Of a DNA stretch of 35,583 nt, positions 6,886 to 14,282 are shown piece by piece (the first letter of the stretch is position 1; every line of letters starts with the position of its first letter). Under the pieces are notes generated by a model that saw only the letters and a program-made list of their open reading frames with translations, was not told the DNA's origin and ran no database searches. The DNA is taken from the NCBI GenBank assembly GCA_013152815.1, contig JAADFO010000005.1, positions 1-35,583 on the forward strand, written 5' to 3'. This DNA is from Nanobdellati archaeon (GTDB lineage: Archaea; Nanobdellota; Nanobdellia; Woesearchaeales; JAADFO01). Position numbers and translations under genes: made by a program.

Positions 6886-7215
6886 ATGGATGAGCTTGAG
6901 GCATTGCGGCAGAAGAAGCTGGCAGAGATGCAGCAACAGGCAGAGATGCAGTCCCAGGCCCAGCAGGAGGCTTCCCAGCTCCAGGCGCAGATAGAACAGC
7001 TGGAGCAGTTGGCCCGGACGGTCCTGTCCCCTGAGGCCATGCAGCGCTATGCTGCCCTGAAGCTTGCCCATCCAGAGACTGCTGTCCAATCGTTGCTGGT
7101 CATCGCCCAGCTCGTCCAGGCAAAACGGCTGAAGCATCTCGACGATGCAGGGTTCAAGGACATCCTCCGGACCCTCGGCACCAGCAAGAAGGACATCACC
7201 ATAACCAGGAGATAA
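6886..7215 (+). CDS. PDCD5-family DNA-binding protein
   Basis: A 109-residue archaeal PDCD5/TFAR19 homologue: a start MDELEALRQKKLAEMQQQ, a Gln/Glu-rich helix, then LARTVLSPEAMQRYAALKLAHPE and a C-terminal KKDITITRR. The family is a three-helix nucleic-acid-binding protein of uncertain role, commonly encoded between S19e and L39e in archaea, as here. The ORF track begins at 6868, inside S19e. The ATG at 6886, one base after the S19e stop, gives the family's normal N-terminus and is preferred. It is translated as part of the ribosomal operon. Confidence 0.92.
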   Translation: MDELEALRQKKLAEMQQQAEMQSQAQQEASQLQAQIEQLEQLARTVLSPEAMQRYAALKLAHPETAVQSLLVIAQLVQAKRLKHLDDAGFKDILRTLGTSKKDITITRR

Positions 7216-7247
7216 GGACCGAAGAAGTAATCCGAGGAAATAATAAG

Positions 7248-7421
7248 ATGGCACGATTCATCCACCTGTCGAGGAAACTGAGGCTCGCCAAGAAAGGGCG
7301 GCAGACACGCTGGGCCCCTTTCTGGACAGTCCCGAAGATCTATGGCACCAACAGGAAGGTGCATCCAGGCAGGCATACTGTTGTTAAGCGGAGCTGGAGA
7401 CGCTCCAAGACCAAGGCATGA
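7248..7421 (+). CDS. rpl39e: Ribosomal protein L39e
   Basis: A 57-residue, very basic protein, too short for the ORF track. It reads MARFIHLSRKLRLAKKGRQT and then WAPFWTVPKIYGTNRKVHPG and ends RRSKTKA. The KLRLAKKGRQ segment and the C-terminal RSWRRSKTK pattern are those of eL39, which lines the ribosomal exit tunnel. The usual length is about 50, so this copy is slightly long. It lies 32 nt after PDCD5, and its stop overlaps or nearly abuts the L31e start (ATGATCATG), suggesting coupled translation. Confidence 0.9.
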   Translation: MARFIHLSRKLRLAKKGRQTRWAPFWTVPKIYGTNRKVHPGRHTVVKRSWRRSKTKA

Positions 7422-7423
7422 TC

Positions 7424-8074
7424 ATGGCAGATGACAAGGATGTCGATGTTTCGTACAATGTCCCTCTGAGGAAATCCTTCCTCAGGACCCCGAAGTACAA
7501 GCGGGCGAAGAAGGCCATAGCCGCACTTAAAGAATTCATCCGACGCCACCAGAAGGTGGAAGAGGTCAAGATCGGGAAGCATGCCAACGAGAAGATCTGG
7601 GCCAACGGCATCAAGAATCCTCCTCATCATATCAAGGTCCACGCGGTCAAGGAAGACAATATCGCTCTGGTGGAGCTTGAAGGCAAGGTCTATGCGAAGC
7701 CCAAGGTGAAGGAAGAGAAGAAAGAGGGCGGCCTGAAAGGGAAGATCCAGGATATGGTCGGCGGCGGAAAGAAGAAGTCGCCCCGGAAGAAGGAAGAGGC
7801 AAAGCCAGAGGAGAAGAAATCCGAACCTGTGTCTGAAGAGAAGAAGACGTCCGGAGCTGCTCCTGCTCAGACAAAGGATGCTGCCGTCGCTCCTGTCAAG
7901 CCTGCTCCTGTGGAGCCGAAGAAAGAGGATGTCCCTGCTGCTGAACCTTCTGAGAAGGCTGCTCCTGTCAAGCCTGCTCCTGTGGAGCCGAAGAAAGAGG
8001 ATGTCCCTGCGAAGCCCGCCGTGCCTGCCGGGAAGAAGCCAGAAGCAAAGCCTGCTGATAAACCTTCTGCATAA
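7424..8074 (+). CDS. rpl31e: Ribosomal protein L31e with a 130-residue tail
   Basis: Residues 1-85 are eL31: SYNVPLRKSFLRTPKYKRAK, then AIAALKEFIRRHQKVEEVKIG, KIWANGIKNPPHHIKVHAVK and VELEG. This protein sits at the exit of the ribosomal tunnel. Archaeal L31e is usually about 90 residues; here about 130 more follow, rich in Lys, Glu, Pro and Ala. The tail includes a perfectly duplicated block (APVKPAPVEPKKEDVPA, twice). ATG at 7418 overlaps the L39e stop and ATG at 7424 follows; the second is preferred because an AAGG lies at better spacing. The usual archaeal followers (IF6, L18a) are absent: the next gene is convergent. Confidence 0.92.
   Translation: MADDKDVDVSYNVPLRKSFLRTPKYKRAKKAIAALKEFIRRHQKVEEVKIGKHANEKIWANGIKNPPHHIKVHAVKEDNIALVELEGKVYAKPKVKEEKKEGGLKGKIQDMVGGGKKKSPRKKEEAKPEEKKSEPVSEEKKTSGAAPAQTKDAAVAPVKPAPVEPKKEDVPAAEPSEKAAPVKPAPVEPKKEDVPAKPAVPAGKKPEAKPADKPSA
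7889..7938 (+). repeat. 50-bp direct repeat in the L31e tail, copy 1
   Basis: An exact 50-bp repeat starting GCTCCTGTCAAGCCTGCTCC; the second copy is at 7961-8010, 72 bp further on and in the same frame. Identity includes third codon positions, so the duplication is recent or kept identical by recombination. Confidence 0.92.
7961..8010 (+). repeat. 50-bp direct repeat in the L31e tail, copy 2
   Basis: Second copy of the exact 50-bp repeat that begins at 7889. It encodes APVKPAPVEPKKEDVPA. Confidence 0.92.
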
Positions 8075-8086
8075 TCTTGTTTCCTT

Positions 8087-9145
8087 CTATGTCTTTTCTG
8101 TTATGGCATATCTCTGTCCTGTTCCGAAGACGTGCAATGTCCTCTTGCCCGGCAGAAGCCTGCTCTCAAGTTCCTTCCGTTCTTTCCAATACTGTTCCGG
8201 CGCGATGGGATACCTGATGACGACCCTGTCCCCTTTCATCCTGCTGAGCACCTTTTGGAGCTCCTCTCTGTCCTTTGCGGTCTTCAGCACCCGATAACAG
8301 CAGAGGAACGGGCTTGCCTGCCGCTTCTCCGACGTCAGCAATGTCCTGTTGGTTCTGTCGAGCTTCTCTGCATCGACAGGCAACGAATCGATAAGTCCGG
8401 CTTTCTCCACAGCCGCATCAATCTCATACAGGTATTTCTTTGCCTGCTTTCCTTCAGCCAATCGTTTGCCCTTCTGTTCGGCCAGAACTTCACCTTCCGG
8501 AAGGAGCACGACGCCTGTCGTGCCTTTGCTGGCCGAACCAGGAGTGTGGTATAGTTGCAGTCTGTTGAGCTTATGATGCAGTGAGATGTATTCCCTGTCA
8601 TACTCCTTGGGGATGTTCTGGAGCTGAGGCGGCACCTCGAAGCAGAACTTTCTGGCAGCTTCTTTGTAGGCATCCCTGATCTGTCTTGGCGAGGGCCGTA
8701 GCCTGTCAAGTGAGCGTTCCTTTTCTTCAGGCAGCCGTTCCGGATCGCAGAACAGCCACTCTGCCTTGTCGATCGATGCTATGACCTCATCGGCAAGCGC
8801 ATCCCCCTGGATGACCCGGACATTGGTGATGCCTGTCTTCTCCAGGTTCTTCCTGAGCATGTCGCATCGTTTCCTGTCCAGCTCGATGGCTGTCACCCTT
8901 TTGCAGGTCCTGGCGAAGGCGATGGTCTGGAAGCCGATGCCTGCGCCTATCTCGATGAGGTGATTGCAGGCGAGCCGCTCTGCCCTGTATCTTGCGACCT
9001 GTTCGTTGGTGGCGAAGCGCAGGTTTTCAGGGTCTGATACCAGTCCTGCATACTCCGGCGAAGAGAACTTCTTTGATGCCATCTTCTTCAGCTCTGTGGT
9101 TTGTGATAGTATTAATGTGCTCTGTTTGGACTCCTTATTTTCCAT
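8087..9145 (-). CDS. SAM-dependent methyltransferase with THUMP-like C-terminus
   Basis: A 352-residue class I methyltransferase. Residues 60-135 form the SAM-binding core: HLIEIGAGIGFQTIAFAR (motif I), VTAIELDRKR (motif II) and a FCDPERL motif where a DPxR element is expected. The C-terminal half (about 250-350) contains paired strands such as VIRYPIAPEQYW and RTLHVFGTGQRYAI, matching the THUMP-like domain found in a family of putative RNA methyltransferases. The substrate is unknown; RNA is the most likely guess. It converges on L31e with 12 nt between the genes, and a TATA-like box lies about 23 nt before the ATG. Confidence 0.78.
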   Translation of the reverse strand: MENKESKQSTLILSQTTELKKMASKKFSSPEYAGLVSDPENLRFATNEQVARYRAERLACNHLIEIGAGIGFQTIAFARTCKRVTAIELDRKRCDMLRKNLEKTGITNVRVIQGDALADEVIASIDKAEWLFCDPERLPEEKERSLDRLRPSPRQIRDAYKEAARKFCFEVPPQLQNIPKEYDREYISLHHKLNRLQLYHTPGSASKGTTGVVLLPEGEVLAEQKGKRLAEGKQAKKYLYEIDAAVEKAGLIDSLPVDAEKLDRTNRTLLTSEKRQASPFLCCYRVLKTAKDREELQKVLSRMKGDRVVIRYPIAPEQYWKERKELESRLLPGKRTLHVFGTGQRYAITEKT

Positions 9146-9163
9146 ATAGAAAATTTATAGAAA

Positions 9164-9172
9164 CTTTATAGG
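9164..9172 (-). promoter_or_regulatory. TATA-like box of the methyltransferase
   Basis: Minus strand CCTATAAAG, centred about 23 nt before the ATG at 9145. A second AT-rich box lies closer to the ATG and would be too near. Confidence 0.45.
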
Positions 9173-9266
9173 AAACTCGAATACGGTAATTTAATCACTC
9201 ATTGGTAGTCATAATGGGAAAGCTTTTAAACTCTTCATCAATCACATAAGGACTCTGGTCAAGAGC

Positions 9267-9371
9267 ATGTTTCCGGATGTCAATGATCCAAAGGCGATCA
9301 AGGCCTTCCCGGACCCATGGTCAAATGACAAGTTTTATAAGACGACGATCCTACTGACGAAAAAATGTTAA
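9267..9371 (+). CDS. Possible 34-aa small ORF before MoxR
   Basis: An ATG-started frame encoding MFPDVNDPKAIKAFPDPWSN and ending TILLTKKC. A TATA-like box (AGCTTTTAAA, 9221-9230) lies about 40 nt upstream. Codons end in G or C as in host genes, and its stop (TGTTAA) overlaps the MoxR ATG by a few bases, which would allow coupling. Against it: MoxR has its own TATA box at 9333-9340 inside this frame, and I recognise no family. It may be a real small protein, a decayed gene end, or chance. Confidence 0.3.
   Translation: MFPDVNDPKAIKAFPDPWSNDKFYKTTILLTKKC
9333..9340 (+). promoter_or_regulatory. TATA box of the MoxR/VWA operon
   Basis: TTTTATAA centred 28 nt before the ATG at 9365, the near-leaderless arrangement seen across this window. 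Confidence 0.55.
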
Positions 9372-10309
9372 ACGTCCAGACACTCAACAAAGACGGTTCC
9401 TTCGCGGCTGTGCTGGGGCAGGAGACTGCCAAGCAGGGCCTCAGGTCAGCGCTCCTGTCGCAGAGGAACGTCCTGATCATCGGCCCTCCGGGGATAGGCA
9501 AGACCACCCTCGCGAAGGAGGTGGCCCTTCTTCTGCCGCCCATCGAGAAAGACGGAAAGAAGCAGAGCGGCGCGAGCCGTTTCATCCGTGTCCAGGGAAG
9601 TCCTGACCTGACAGTCGAGGACCTCATCGGCGATATCGACCCCATCAAGGCCTTGAAATTCGGTCCCCAGAGCATCGAGGCCTTCACCCCGGGGAAGATC
9701 TTCCGCGCCGACAAGGGCGTGCTGTTCTTCGACGAGATCAACCGATGTCCTGAGAAGGTGCAGAACGCCCTGCTCCAGGTCCTGGAAGAGAAGAAGGCCA
9801 CCATCGGATCCTATAAGCTCGACTTCGACGCCGACTTCATCCTCATAGCGACCATGAACCCTGAGGATTCCTCCACCGAGAAGCTCTCCGACGTCTTCCT
9901 CGACCGCTTCGACTGCATCTACATGGGCTATCCGGAAAGCCTGGACATCGAGAAGGCCATCGTCCTCTCCAAACACCATCATGATGACATCGCCATGCCC
10001 GGAAAGCTCCTCGACCTGGCCATCGGGTTCGTGCGGCTGCTGCGGGAAAGTCCGAAGCTCGAGAAGAGACCCTCGGTTCGGGCATCCCTCGGTCTTGTGG
10101 AACGGGCAAAGGCCAACGCCCTGCTCAGAGGATCCTCTGCCGCTGATTTTGACGATCTCAAGTCAGTGGTGGTGTCGGTCATCGCCCATCGCATACGGCT
10201 CAAGCCGAGCCACCGTTTCACCACGTCCCTCGCTGATTTCATCGAGAAAGAATTCTCTCAGCATGCAGAAGACTATGCTGATGAAGAGGAGAAAGGTGAT
10301 GGCCTTTGA
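9365..10309 (+). CDS. MoxR-family AAA+ ATPase
   Basis: A 314-residue AAA+ ATPase of the MoxR/ChlI clade: Walker A GPPGIGKTTLAKEVA near residue 40, the helix-2 insert region DLIGDIDPIKALKFG, Walker B VLFFDEINRCPEKVQNALLQ near residue 120, sensor 1 IATMNPED, and an arginine-finger region FLDRFD. MoxR ATPases work as chaperones that load metals or assemble protein complexes, almost always with a von Willebrand A partner encoded next door. That partner follows here with an 11-nt overlap. The client of this pair cannot be read from the sequence. Confidence 0.93.
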   Translation: MLNVQTLNKDGSFAAVLGQETAKQGLRSALLSQRNVLIIGPPGIGKTTLAKEVALLLPPIEKDGKKQSGASRFIRVQGSPDLTVEDLIGDIDPIKALKFGPQSIEAFTPGKIFRADKGVLFFDEINRCPEKVQNALLQVLEEKKATIGSYKLDFDADFILIATMNPEDSSTEKLSDVFLDRFDCIYMGYPESLDIEKAIVLSKHHHDDIAMPGKLLDLAIGFVRLLRESPKLEKRPSVRASLGLVERAKANALLRGSSAADFDDLKSVVVSVIAHRIRLKPSHRFTTSLADFIEKEFSQHAEDYADEEEKGDGL

Positions 10310-11483
10310 CACAAGCATCCCGGTCTCCAGGCTCAGGTCCATCGAAGAGCTCCAGGGGAAACTCTCCATCTCTGACGAAGACGACAAGCTGATGCACTCG
10401 GTCATGGAGAACGACCAGCAGGCGGTGGACGACGGCAACCTCATCGAAGAGTCCATCAACCAGGGACTCGGAGGATTCACCCCAAACATGTTCTATGAGC
10501 AGCTGGTCAAGAACTACCGGAATGCTGAACACCTCTATGGGAAACGGCTGCTCCAGATAGTCACCGGCTATGATCCCCGTTACCTGAAGAAGAACCTGAA
10601 GATCCCTGAGTTCCAGCGCCAGGTCAGACAGGTCATGGAGGACCGGTTTCGCCAGTTGAAGAACGACGGCCTGCTCAACAAGGACGGCGCCATAACAGAC
10701 AAGGGATTCGCCCACACTTCCTGGATCGTGGTGCTCCAGGAGCTCGACAACCTGCTTCCCCGGGGCTATTTCGGCGAGAAGATCAGGAAACGGCCATTCG
10801 CCTATGGCCTGCGGGATGAGATCCATGACTATAGGAAAGGCGACCTGTACAAGGACCTCGATGTCCGCAGGAGCGTCAGGAAGGCCTTGCTTCGCCATCA
10901 CGGTTCTCTGGTTCCCGAAGACCTCCAGATGTATCGGCGCAAGGCCAAGGGCAAGGTCACCATCATCTTCGCCCTGGACGCTTCTTCCTCGATGCGGGGC
11001 GCGAAGCTTCGGACATGCAAACGTGCAGGCATCTCCCTGGCCTTCAATGCGACCCAGAACAAGGATGAGGTGGGCATCATCGTGTTCGGCTCGGACGTGA
11101 AGACATCGCTTGAGCCCACCGATGATTTCTCCCGTCTGCTCCATGAGATCATCAGGATACGGGCGACGACCCAGACCAACATCAGGGCGACCATAGACAA
11201 GGCGATCACCCTGTTCCCCCATGAGAACACCACCAAGCATCTCGTGCTGCTGACCGACACCCAGCCGACCACCGGCAACAAGCCCCGGGACGACACCCTC
11301 CAGGCCATCGGACAGGCACGGGCTGCAGGCATCACGGTCTCCCTCGTCGGCATCTCCCTGGACAAGGAGGCAGAGGAGCTGGCGCAGAAGATGGTGGAAC
11401 TGGGCCAGGGACGGCTCTACTCGGTATCAAATCTCGATGATGTCGGCCAGGTGGTGCTCGAGGATTACTATGCCGAGAGCTGA
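10299..11483 (+). CDS. VWA-domain partner of the MoxR ATPase
   Basis: A 394-residue protein whose C-terminal half is a von Willebrand A domain with an intact MIDAS: FALDASSSM (DxSxS near residue 227), a TTQTNIRA threonine loop, and LLTDTQP. The N-terminal half is helical and charged, typical of MoxR-linked VWA proteins, and probably contacts the ATPase. The ORF track begins at 9981 inside MoxR; the ATG at 10299 (or GTG at 10296) is preferred because it follows a GGAGAAAGGTG Shine-Dalgarno-like stretch and overlaps the MoxR stop by only 11 nt. There is no membrane segment, so it is likely cytoplasmic, unlike BatA/BatB-type relatives. Confidence 0.88.
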   Translation: MAFDTSIPVSRLRSIEELQGKLSISDEDDKLMHSVMENDQQAVDDGNLIEESINQGLGGFTPNMFYEQLVKNYRNAEHLYGKRLLQIVTGYDPRYLKKNLKIPEFQRQVRQVMEDRFRQLKNDGLLNKDGAITDKGFAHTSWIVVLQELDNLLPRGYFGEKIRKRPFAYGLRDEIHDYRKGDLYKDLDVRRSVRKALLRHHGSLVPEDLQMYRRKAKGKVTIIFALDASSSMRGAKLRTCKRAGISLAFNATQNKDEVGIIVFGSDVKTSLEPTDDFSRLLHEIIRIRATTQTNIRATIDKAITLFPHENTTKHLVLLTDTQPTTGNKPRDDTLQAIGQARAAGITVSLVGISLDKEAEELAQKMVELGQGRLYSVSNLDDVGQVVLEDYYAES

Positions 11484-11522
11484 TATGCCCCGAGCTGATC
11501 AGGTGGGCTGTCCGTCGCGTCG

Positions 11523-11556
11523 GCGATGTTTAACAAGCTGCGATGTTTAACAAGCT
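11523..11556. repeat. 17-bp perfect tandem duplication at a promoter
   Basis: GCGATGTTTAACAAGCT occurs twice with no gap, ending at the TATA box of the following phosphoesterase gene. Its position over the BRE region could affect promoter strength or bind a regulator. Confidence 0.9.
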
Positions 11557-11564
11557 TTTTATAG
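11555..11564 (+). promoter_or_regulatory. TATA box of the second phosphoesterase
   Basis: CTTTTTATAG centred 26 nt before the ATG at 11586. Confidence 0.55.
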
Positions 11565-11585
11565 CGGTTCTGGCTGCTCTCTCCC

Positions 11586-12176
11586 ATGCGTATCCTGGCC
11601 TTCACCGACACCCATGCGAGCCTGCGTGCCCATGAGACCCTCAAGAAAAAGGCGAAGAACGTCGATATCATCATCTGCGCAGGGGACATCTCCATCTTTG
11701 AGAACGAGATAGAGAGCATCATGTCCTTCCTCGATTCTTTAGGGAAGAAGGTCTACATCATCCACGGCAACCACGAGGAGCCAGGCGTCCTCAGGCTCCT
11801 TGCAAAGGAATCGAAGAACATCATCTTCATCCACCGGAAGATCGTCCAGCTTCCGGGCCTGCAGATCATCGGTTATGGCGGTGATGGATTCTCGAGGACC
11901 AACAAGGACTTCACAGCCTTTGCCAAAGGGCTGAAGAAGCGCCTGCGGAAGACCAAACCGGCCATCATGGTGACCCATCAGCCACCCTACGACACCATAT
12001 GCGATCGGATCATGGGTGAGAAGACCGGCAACCGTTCCTACACCGCCCTTCTCAGGAAAGGGCTCTTCACCCATTGGATCTGCGGCCACATCCATGAGAA
12101 CAACAACAAGAGCGAGACGCTCAAAGGGACACTGCTCCTCAATCCAGGCCCCAGAGGAAGGGTGCTCAGGATCTGA
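11586..12176 (+). CDS. Small calcineurin-like metallophosphoesterase
   Basis: A 196-residue single-domain phosphoesterase. The metal ligands are visible in order: FTDTHAS (Asp8, His10), AGDIS near residue 33, HGNHEE near 60, VTHQPPYD near 135 and CGHIHEN near 165. The family hydrolyses phosphomono- or diesters with two metal ions; the substrate cannot be inferred. It is not closely similar to the phosphoesterase at 152-862. It has its own promoter and stands alone between the MoxR/VWA pair and the isoprenoid cluster. No signal peptide is present. Confidence 0.88.
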   Translation: MRILAFTDTHASLRAHETLKKKAKNVDIIICAGDISIFENEIESIMSFLDSLGKKVYIIHGNHEEPGVLRLLAKESKNIIFIHRKIVQLPGLQIIGYGGDGFSRTNKDFTAFAKGLKKRLRKTKPAIMVTHQPPYDTICDRIMGEKTGNRSYTALLRKGLFTHWICGHIHENNNKSETLKGTLLLNPGPRGRVLRI

Positions 12177-12274
12177 CCGAGATATCCAAGATATGGTCTG
12201 TGCCGGGGGGTCATCTTCCCTATCGGTCTTCCCTGTTGGGAACGCTTCTTCCTGCGCAGAGGGCCGGAGTAAGA

Positions 12275-12282
12275 TTTATATA
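12275..12282 (+). promoter_or_regulatory. TATA box of the cis-prenyltransferase
   Basis: TTTATATA. It overlaps the upstream ATG at 12282, so transcription probably starts near 12302. This favours the ATG at 12306 as the true start. Confidence 0.6.
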
Positions 12283-12305
12283 TGAACAGGGTTTTTTCAA
12301 CTTCC

Positions 12306-13022
12306 ATGCCGGGCATGAACAGCAACTCGACCGTTCCCAAGCATATCGCCGTCATATTAGATGGGAACCGGCGGTTCTCGAGACGTCTCATGATGAAACC
12401 CTTCAAGGGCCATGAATGGGGTGCCCGTAAGATCCACGACCTCTTCGACTGGTGCAAGGAATATGCCATCAGGGAACTGACCCTCTATAGCTTCTCGGTG
12501 GAGAACTTCAACCGGCCGAAGAAGGAGTTCGATTACCTCATGGACCTCTTCAGGAAAGAGTTCGACGCGTTGAAGGACGACCCAAAGCTTGCTGCAGAAG
12601 GCATCCGCATCAATGTCATCGGCCGCCTGTGGATGTTCCCTCAGGATATCCAGGACCGGCTTCATGCCATCATGGAGCAGACCAGGATGAACAGGAACTA
12701 CATCGTCAATTTTGCCATGGCCTACGGAGGCCGCACCGAGGTCGTGGATGCGACCCGGAAGATTGCTGAACAGGTGAAGGCAGGGACCCTTGATATCAGT
12801 CAGATCAATGAGGAGACCTTCTCCAGAAATCTTTACACCGAGGATGAACCCGACCTCATCATACGCACCGGCGGTGAGAAAAGGACCTCGAATTTCCTGC
12901 CTTTCCAGGGAGCCTATGCAGAATGGATATTCCTCGAGAAGATGTGGCCTGAGTTCGGGAAGGATGATTTTGTCGCCTGTCTCAATGAATACGCCTTCAG
13001 GCATCGTCGTTTCGGCAGATAG
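12306..13022 (+). CDS. uppS: cis-Prenyltransferase (undecaprenyl/dolichyl diphosphate synthase type)
   Basis: A 238-residue Z-type prenyltransferase that adds isopentenyl units in cis to a short trans-prenyl diphosphate, making the long lipid carrier for glycan transfer at the membrane. Motifs: HIAVILDGNRRF (catalytic Asp19), LTLYSFSVENFNRPKKE, and RTGGEKRTSNFLPFQGAYAE near the C-terminus, the region that binds IPP. The ORF track starts at 12282, but that ATG lies in the TATA box; ATG at 12306 is preferred. It heads the isoprenoid cluster, whose last two genes supply its substrates. Chain length cannot be read reliably. It has its own promoter. Confidence 0.92.
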   Translation: MPGMNSNSTVPKHIAVILDGNRRFSRRLMMKPFKGHEWGARKIHDLFDWCKEYAIRELTLYSFSVENFNRPKKEFDYLMDLFRKEFDALKDDPKLAAEGIRINVIGRLWMFPQDIQDRLHAIMEQTRMNRNYIVNFAMAYGGRTEVVDATRKIAEQVKAGTLDISQINEETFSRNLYTEDEPDLIIRTGGEKRTSNFLPFQGAYAEWIFLEKMWPEFGKDDFVACLNEYAFRHRRFGR

Positions 13023-13096
13023 CTTGCAGACAGTCAGATGCTCTTCCTGCCTGTTTCTTTCCGCTTCTTTCTTTTCTTCGTCGCCTTCTTCGCTAC

Positions 13097-13105
13097 CTTT
13101 AAATA
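13097..13105 (+). promoter_or_regulatory. TATA box of the mevalonate decarboxylase gene
   Basis: CTTTAAATA centred 27 nt before the ATG at 13128. It supports that start over the ATG at 13110 used by the ORF track. Confidence 0.6.
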
Positions 13106-13127
13106 ATTCTTGTTTTTCATCTTTGAC

Positions 13128-14096
13128 ATGAAAGCAACCGCACGCGCTTCATCGAACATCGCCTTCCTCAAGTACTGGGGAAAGAAGGATGCCCATCTGA
13201 ACCTTCCGCTCAACCCTTCCATCTCCATGACCCTTGATGAGACCGTCTCCACCCTGACGACCGTGGAGTTCGGCCTGGACATCAACCATGATGTGTTTAT
13301 CCTCAATGAAGAAGAGCAGACCGGAGAGAAGCTGATGCGTGTATCCGGGTTCCTTGACATCCTGCGGAAGCAGGCGAACACGATGATGAAGGCCATGGTG
13401 GTGTCTTTGAACACCTTTCCCACGGGGTCAGGCATGGCTTCATCTGCATCGGGGTTTGCCGCCCTGGCAGGCGCCGGCGCGAAGGCGTTGGACCTCTCCC
13501 TCGACCTTGATCAGCTCTCTTCATTGGCGCGGCTGGGGTCGGGTTCTGCATGCAGGTCGATCCATGGCGGCTTTGTGGAATGGCGGGATGACCATGCGGT
13601 CCAGCTCCATGACGAGCACCACTGGGACCATCTGCGCGACCTCATCATCATCACTTCAGAGGAAGAGAAGGCCATCAGCTCACGGGAGGCCATGAGCCTG
13701 ACCGTCGCGACATCGGCCCGTTTCCAGGACCGCATGACAAGGATCCTCCAACGTGCCGAGGCGATGAAAGAGGCCATCAGGAAGCGGGATTTCCAGCGTC
13801 TCGCGCCTCTCATCATGGAGGATTCCGATGATCTGCAGGCCTGCCTGAAGGATACCACGCCTTCCATCGACTATCTCAACAAGACCTCTGAACAGGTCAA
13901 GGGGCTCGTCCGAAGCCTCAATCAGGACGGCTTTGTGGCTGCCTACAGCTTCGATGCCGGACCCAATGCCCACATCATCTGCGACAGCCATGACCTCAAA
14001 GCGGTCCAGGAGGCGCTTCTGCCTCTGCAGGGAGTGAAGCGGGTCGTTGCAGGGGTCGGTCCAGGCATGCGCTATACCCGACATCATCTGATGTGA
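13128..14096 (+). CDS. mvaD: Diphosphomevalonate decarboxylase
   Basis: A 322-residue GHMP enzyme that converts mevalonate 5-diphosphate to isopentenyl diphosphate with ATP. Features: ASSNIAFLKYWGKKD at the N-terminus (Lys15, Lys19), LNLPLNPSISMTL, the phosphate loop FPTGSGMASSASGFAALA, GSGSACRSIHGGFVEW with the family arginine, and DAGPNAHI with the catalytic aspartate. The Asp-Lys-Arg set needed for decarboxylation is visible, which argues against mevalonate-3-kinase. A phosphomevalonate decarboxylase of the haloarchaeal kind cannot be excluded from sequence alone, but the phosphomevalonate kinase gene next door supports the classical substrate. The gene has its own TATA box, and the PMK gene follows after a 186-nt spacer with a tandem repeat. 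Confidence 0.93.
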   Translation: MKATARASSNIAFLKYWGKKDAHLNLPLNPSISMTLDETVSTLTTVEFGLDINHDVFILNEEEQTGEKLMRVSGFLDILRKQANTMMKAMVVSLNTFPTGSGMASSASGFAALAGAGAKALDLSLDLDQLSSLARLGSGSACRSIHGGFVEWRDDHAVQLHDEHHWDHLRDLIIITSEEEKAISSREAMSLTVATSARFQDRMTRILQRAEAMKEAIRKRDFQRLAPLIMEDSDDLQACLKDTTPSIDYLNKTSEQVKGLVRSLNQDGFVAAYSFDAGPNAHIICDSHDLKAVQEALLPLQGVKRVVAGVGPGMRYTRHHLM

Positions 14097-14170
14097 CAAG
14101 AGTATCGATGCGGGCATCCTCTTTGAAGGATGAACACCTTTCTGCAATGGACAGAGAGCAGGAACAAGGG

Positions 14171-14240
14171 CAGTCAAGGGCAGTCAAGGGCAGTCAAGGG
14201 CAGTCAAGGGCAGTCAAGGGCAGTCAAGGGCAGTCAAGGG
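14171..14240. repeat. 10-bp tandem repeat, seven exact units
   Basis: CAGTCAAGGG repeats seven times without interruption, flanked by degenerate part-units. It lies in the spacer between mvaD and the phosphomevalonate kinase gene, 42 nt before the preferred PMK start. There are no spacers between units, so it is not a CRISPR. It is probably length-variable. Confidence 0.95.
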
Positions 14241-14282
14241 CAGTAAGGACAATCAATGGCAATCAGTGGCAAGGTGAATACG

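Noticed and set aside
10239-11240. 333-aa minus-strand ORF
   Set aside because: Antisense shadow of the VWA gene, which has an intact MIDAS motif.
152-12176. The two phosphoesterases as duplicates of one gene
   Set aside because: They share only the common metal motifs; lengths and intervening sequence differ and they belong to different subfamilies.
14171-14240. Direct repeats that might be a CRISPR array
   Set aside because: The 10-bp units are contiguous with no unique spacers, and no cas gene is near.
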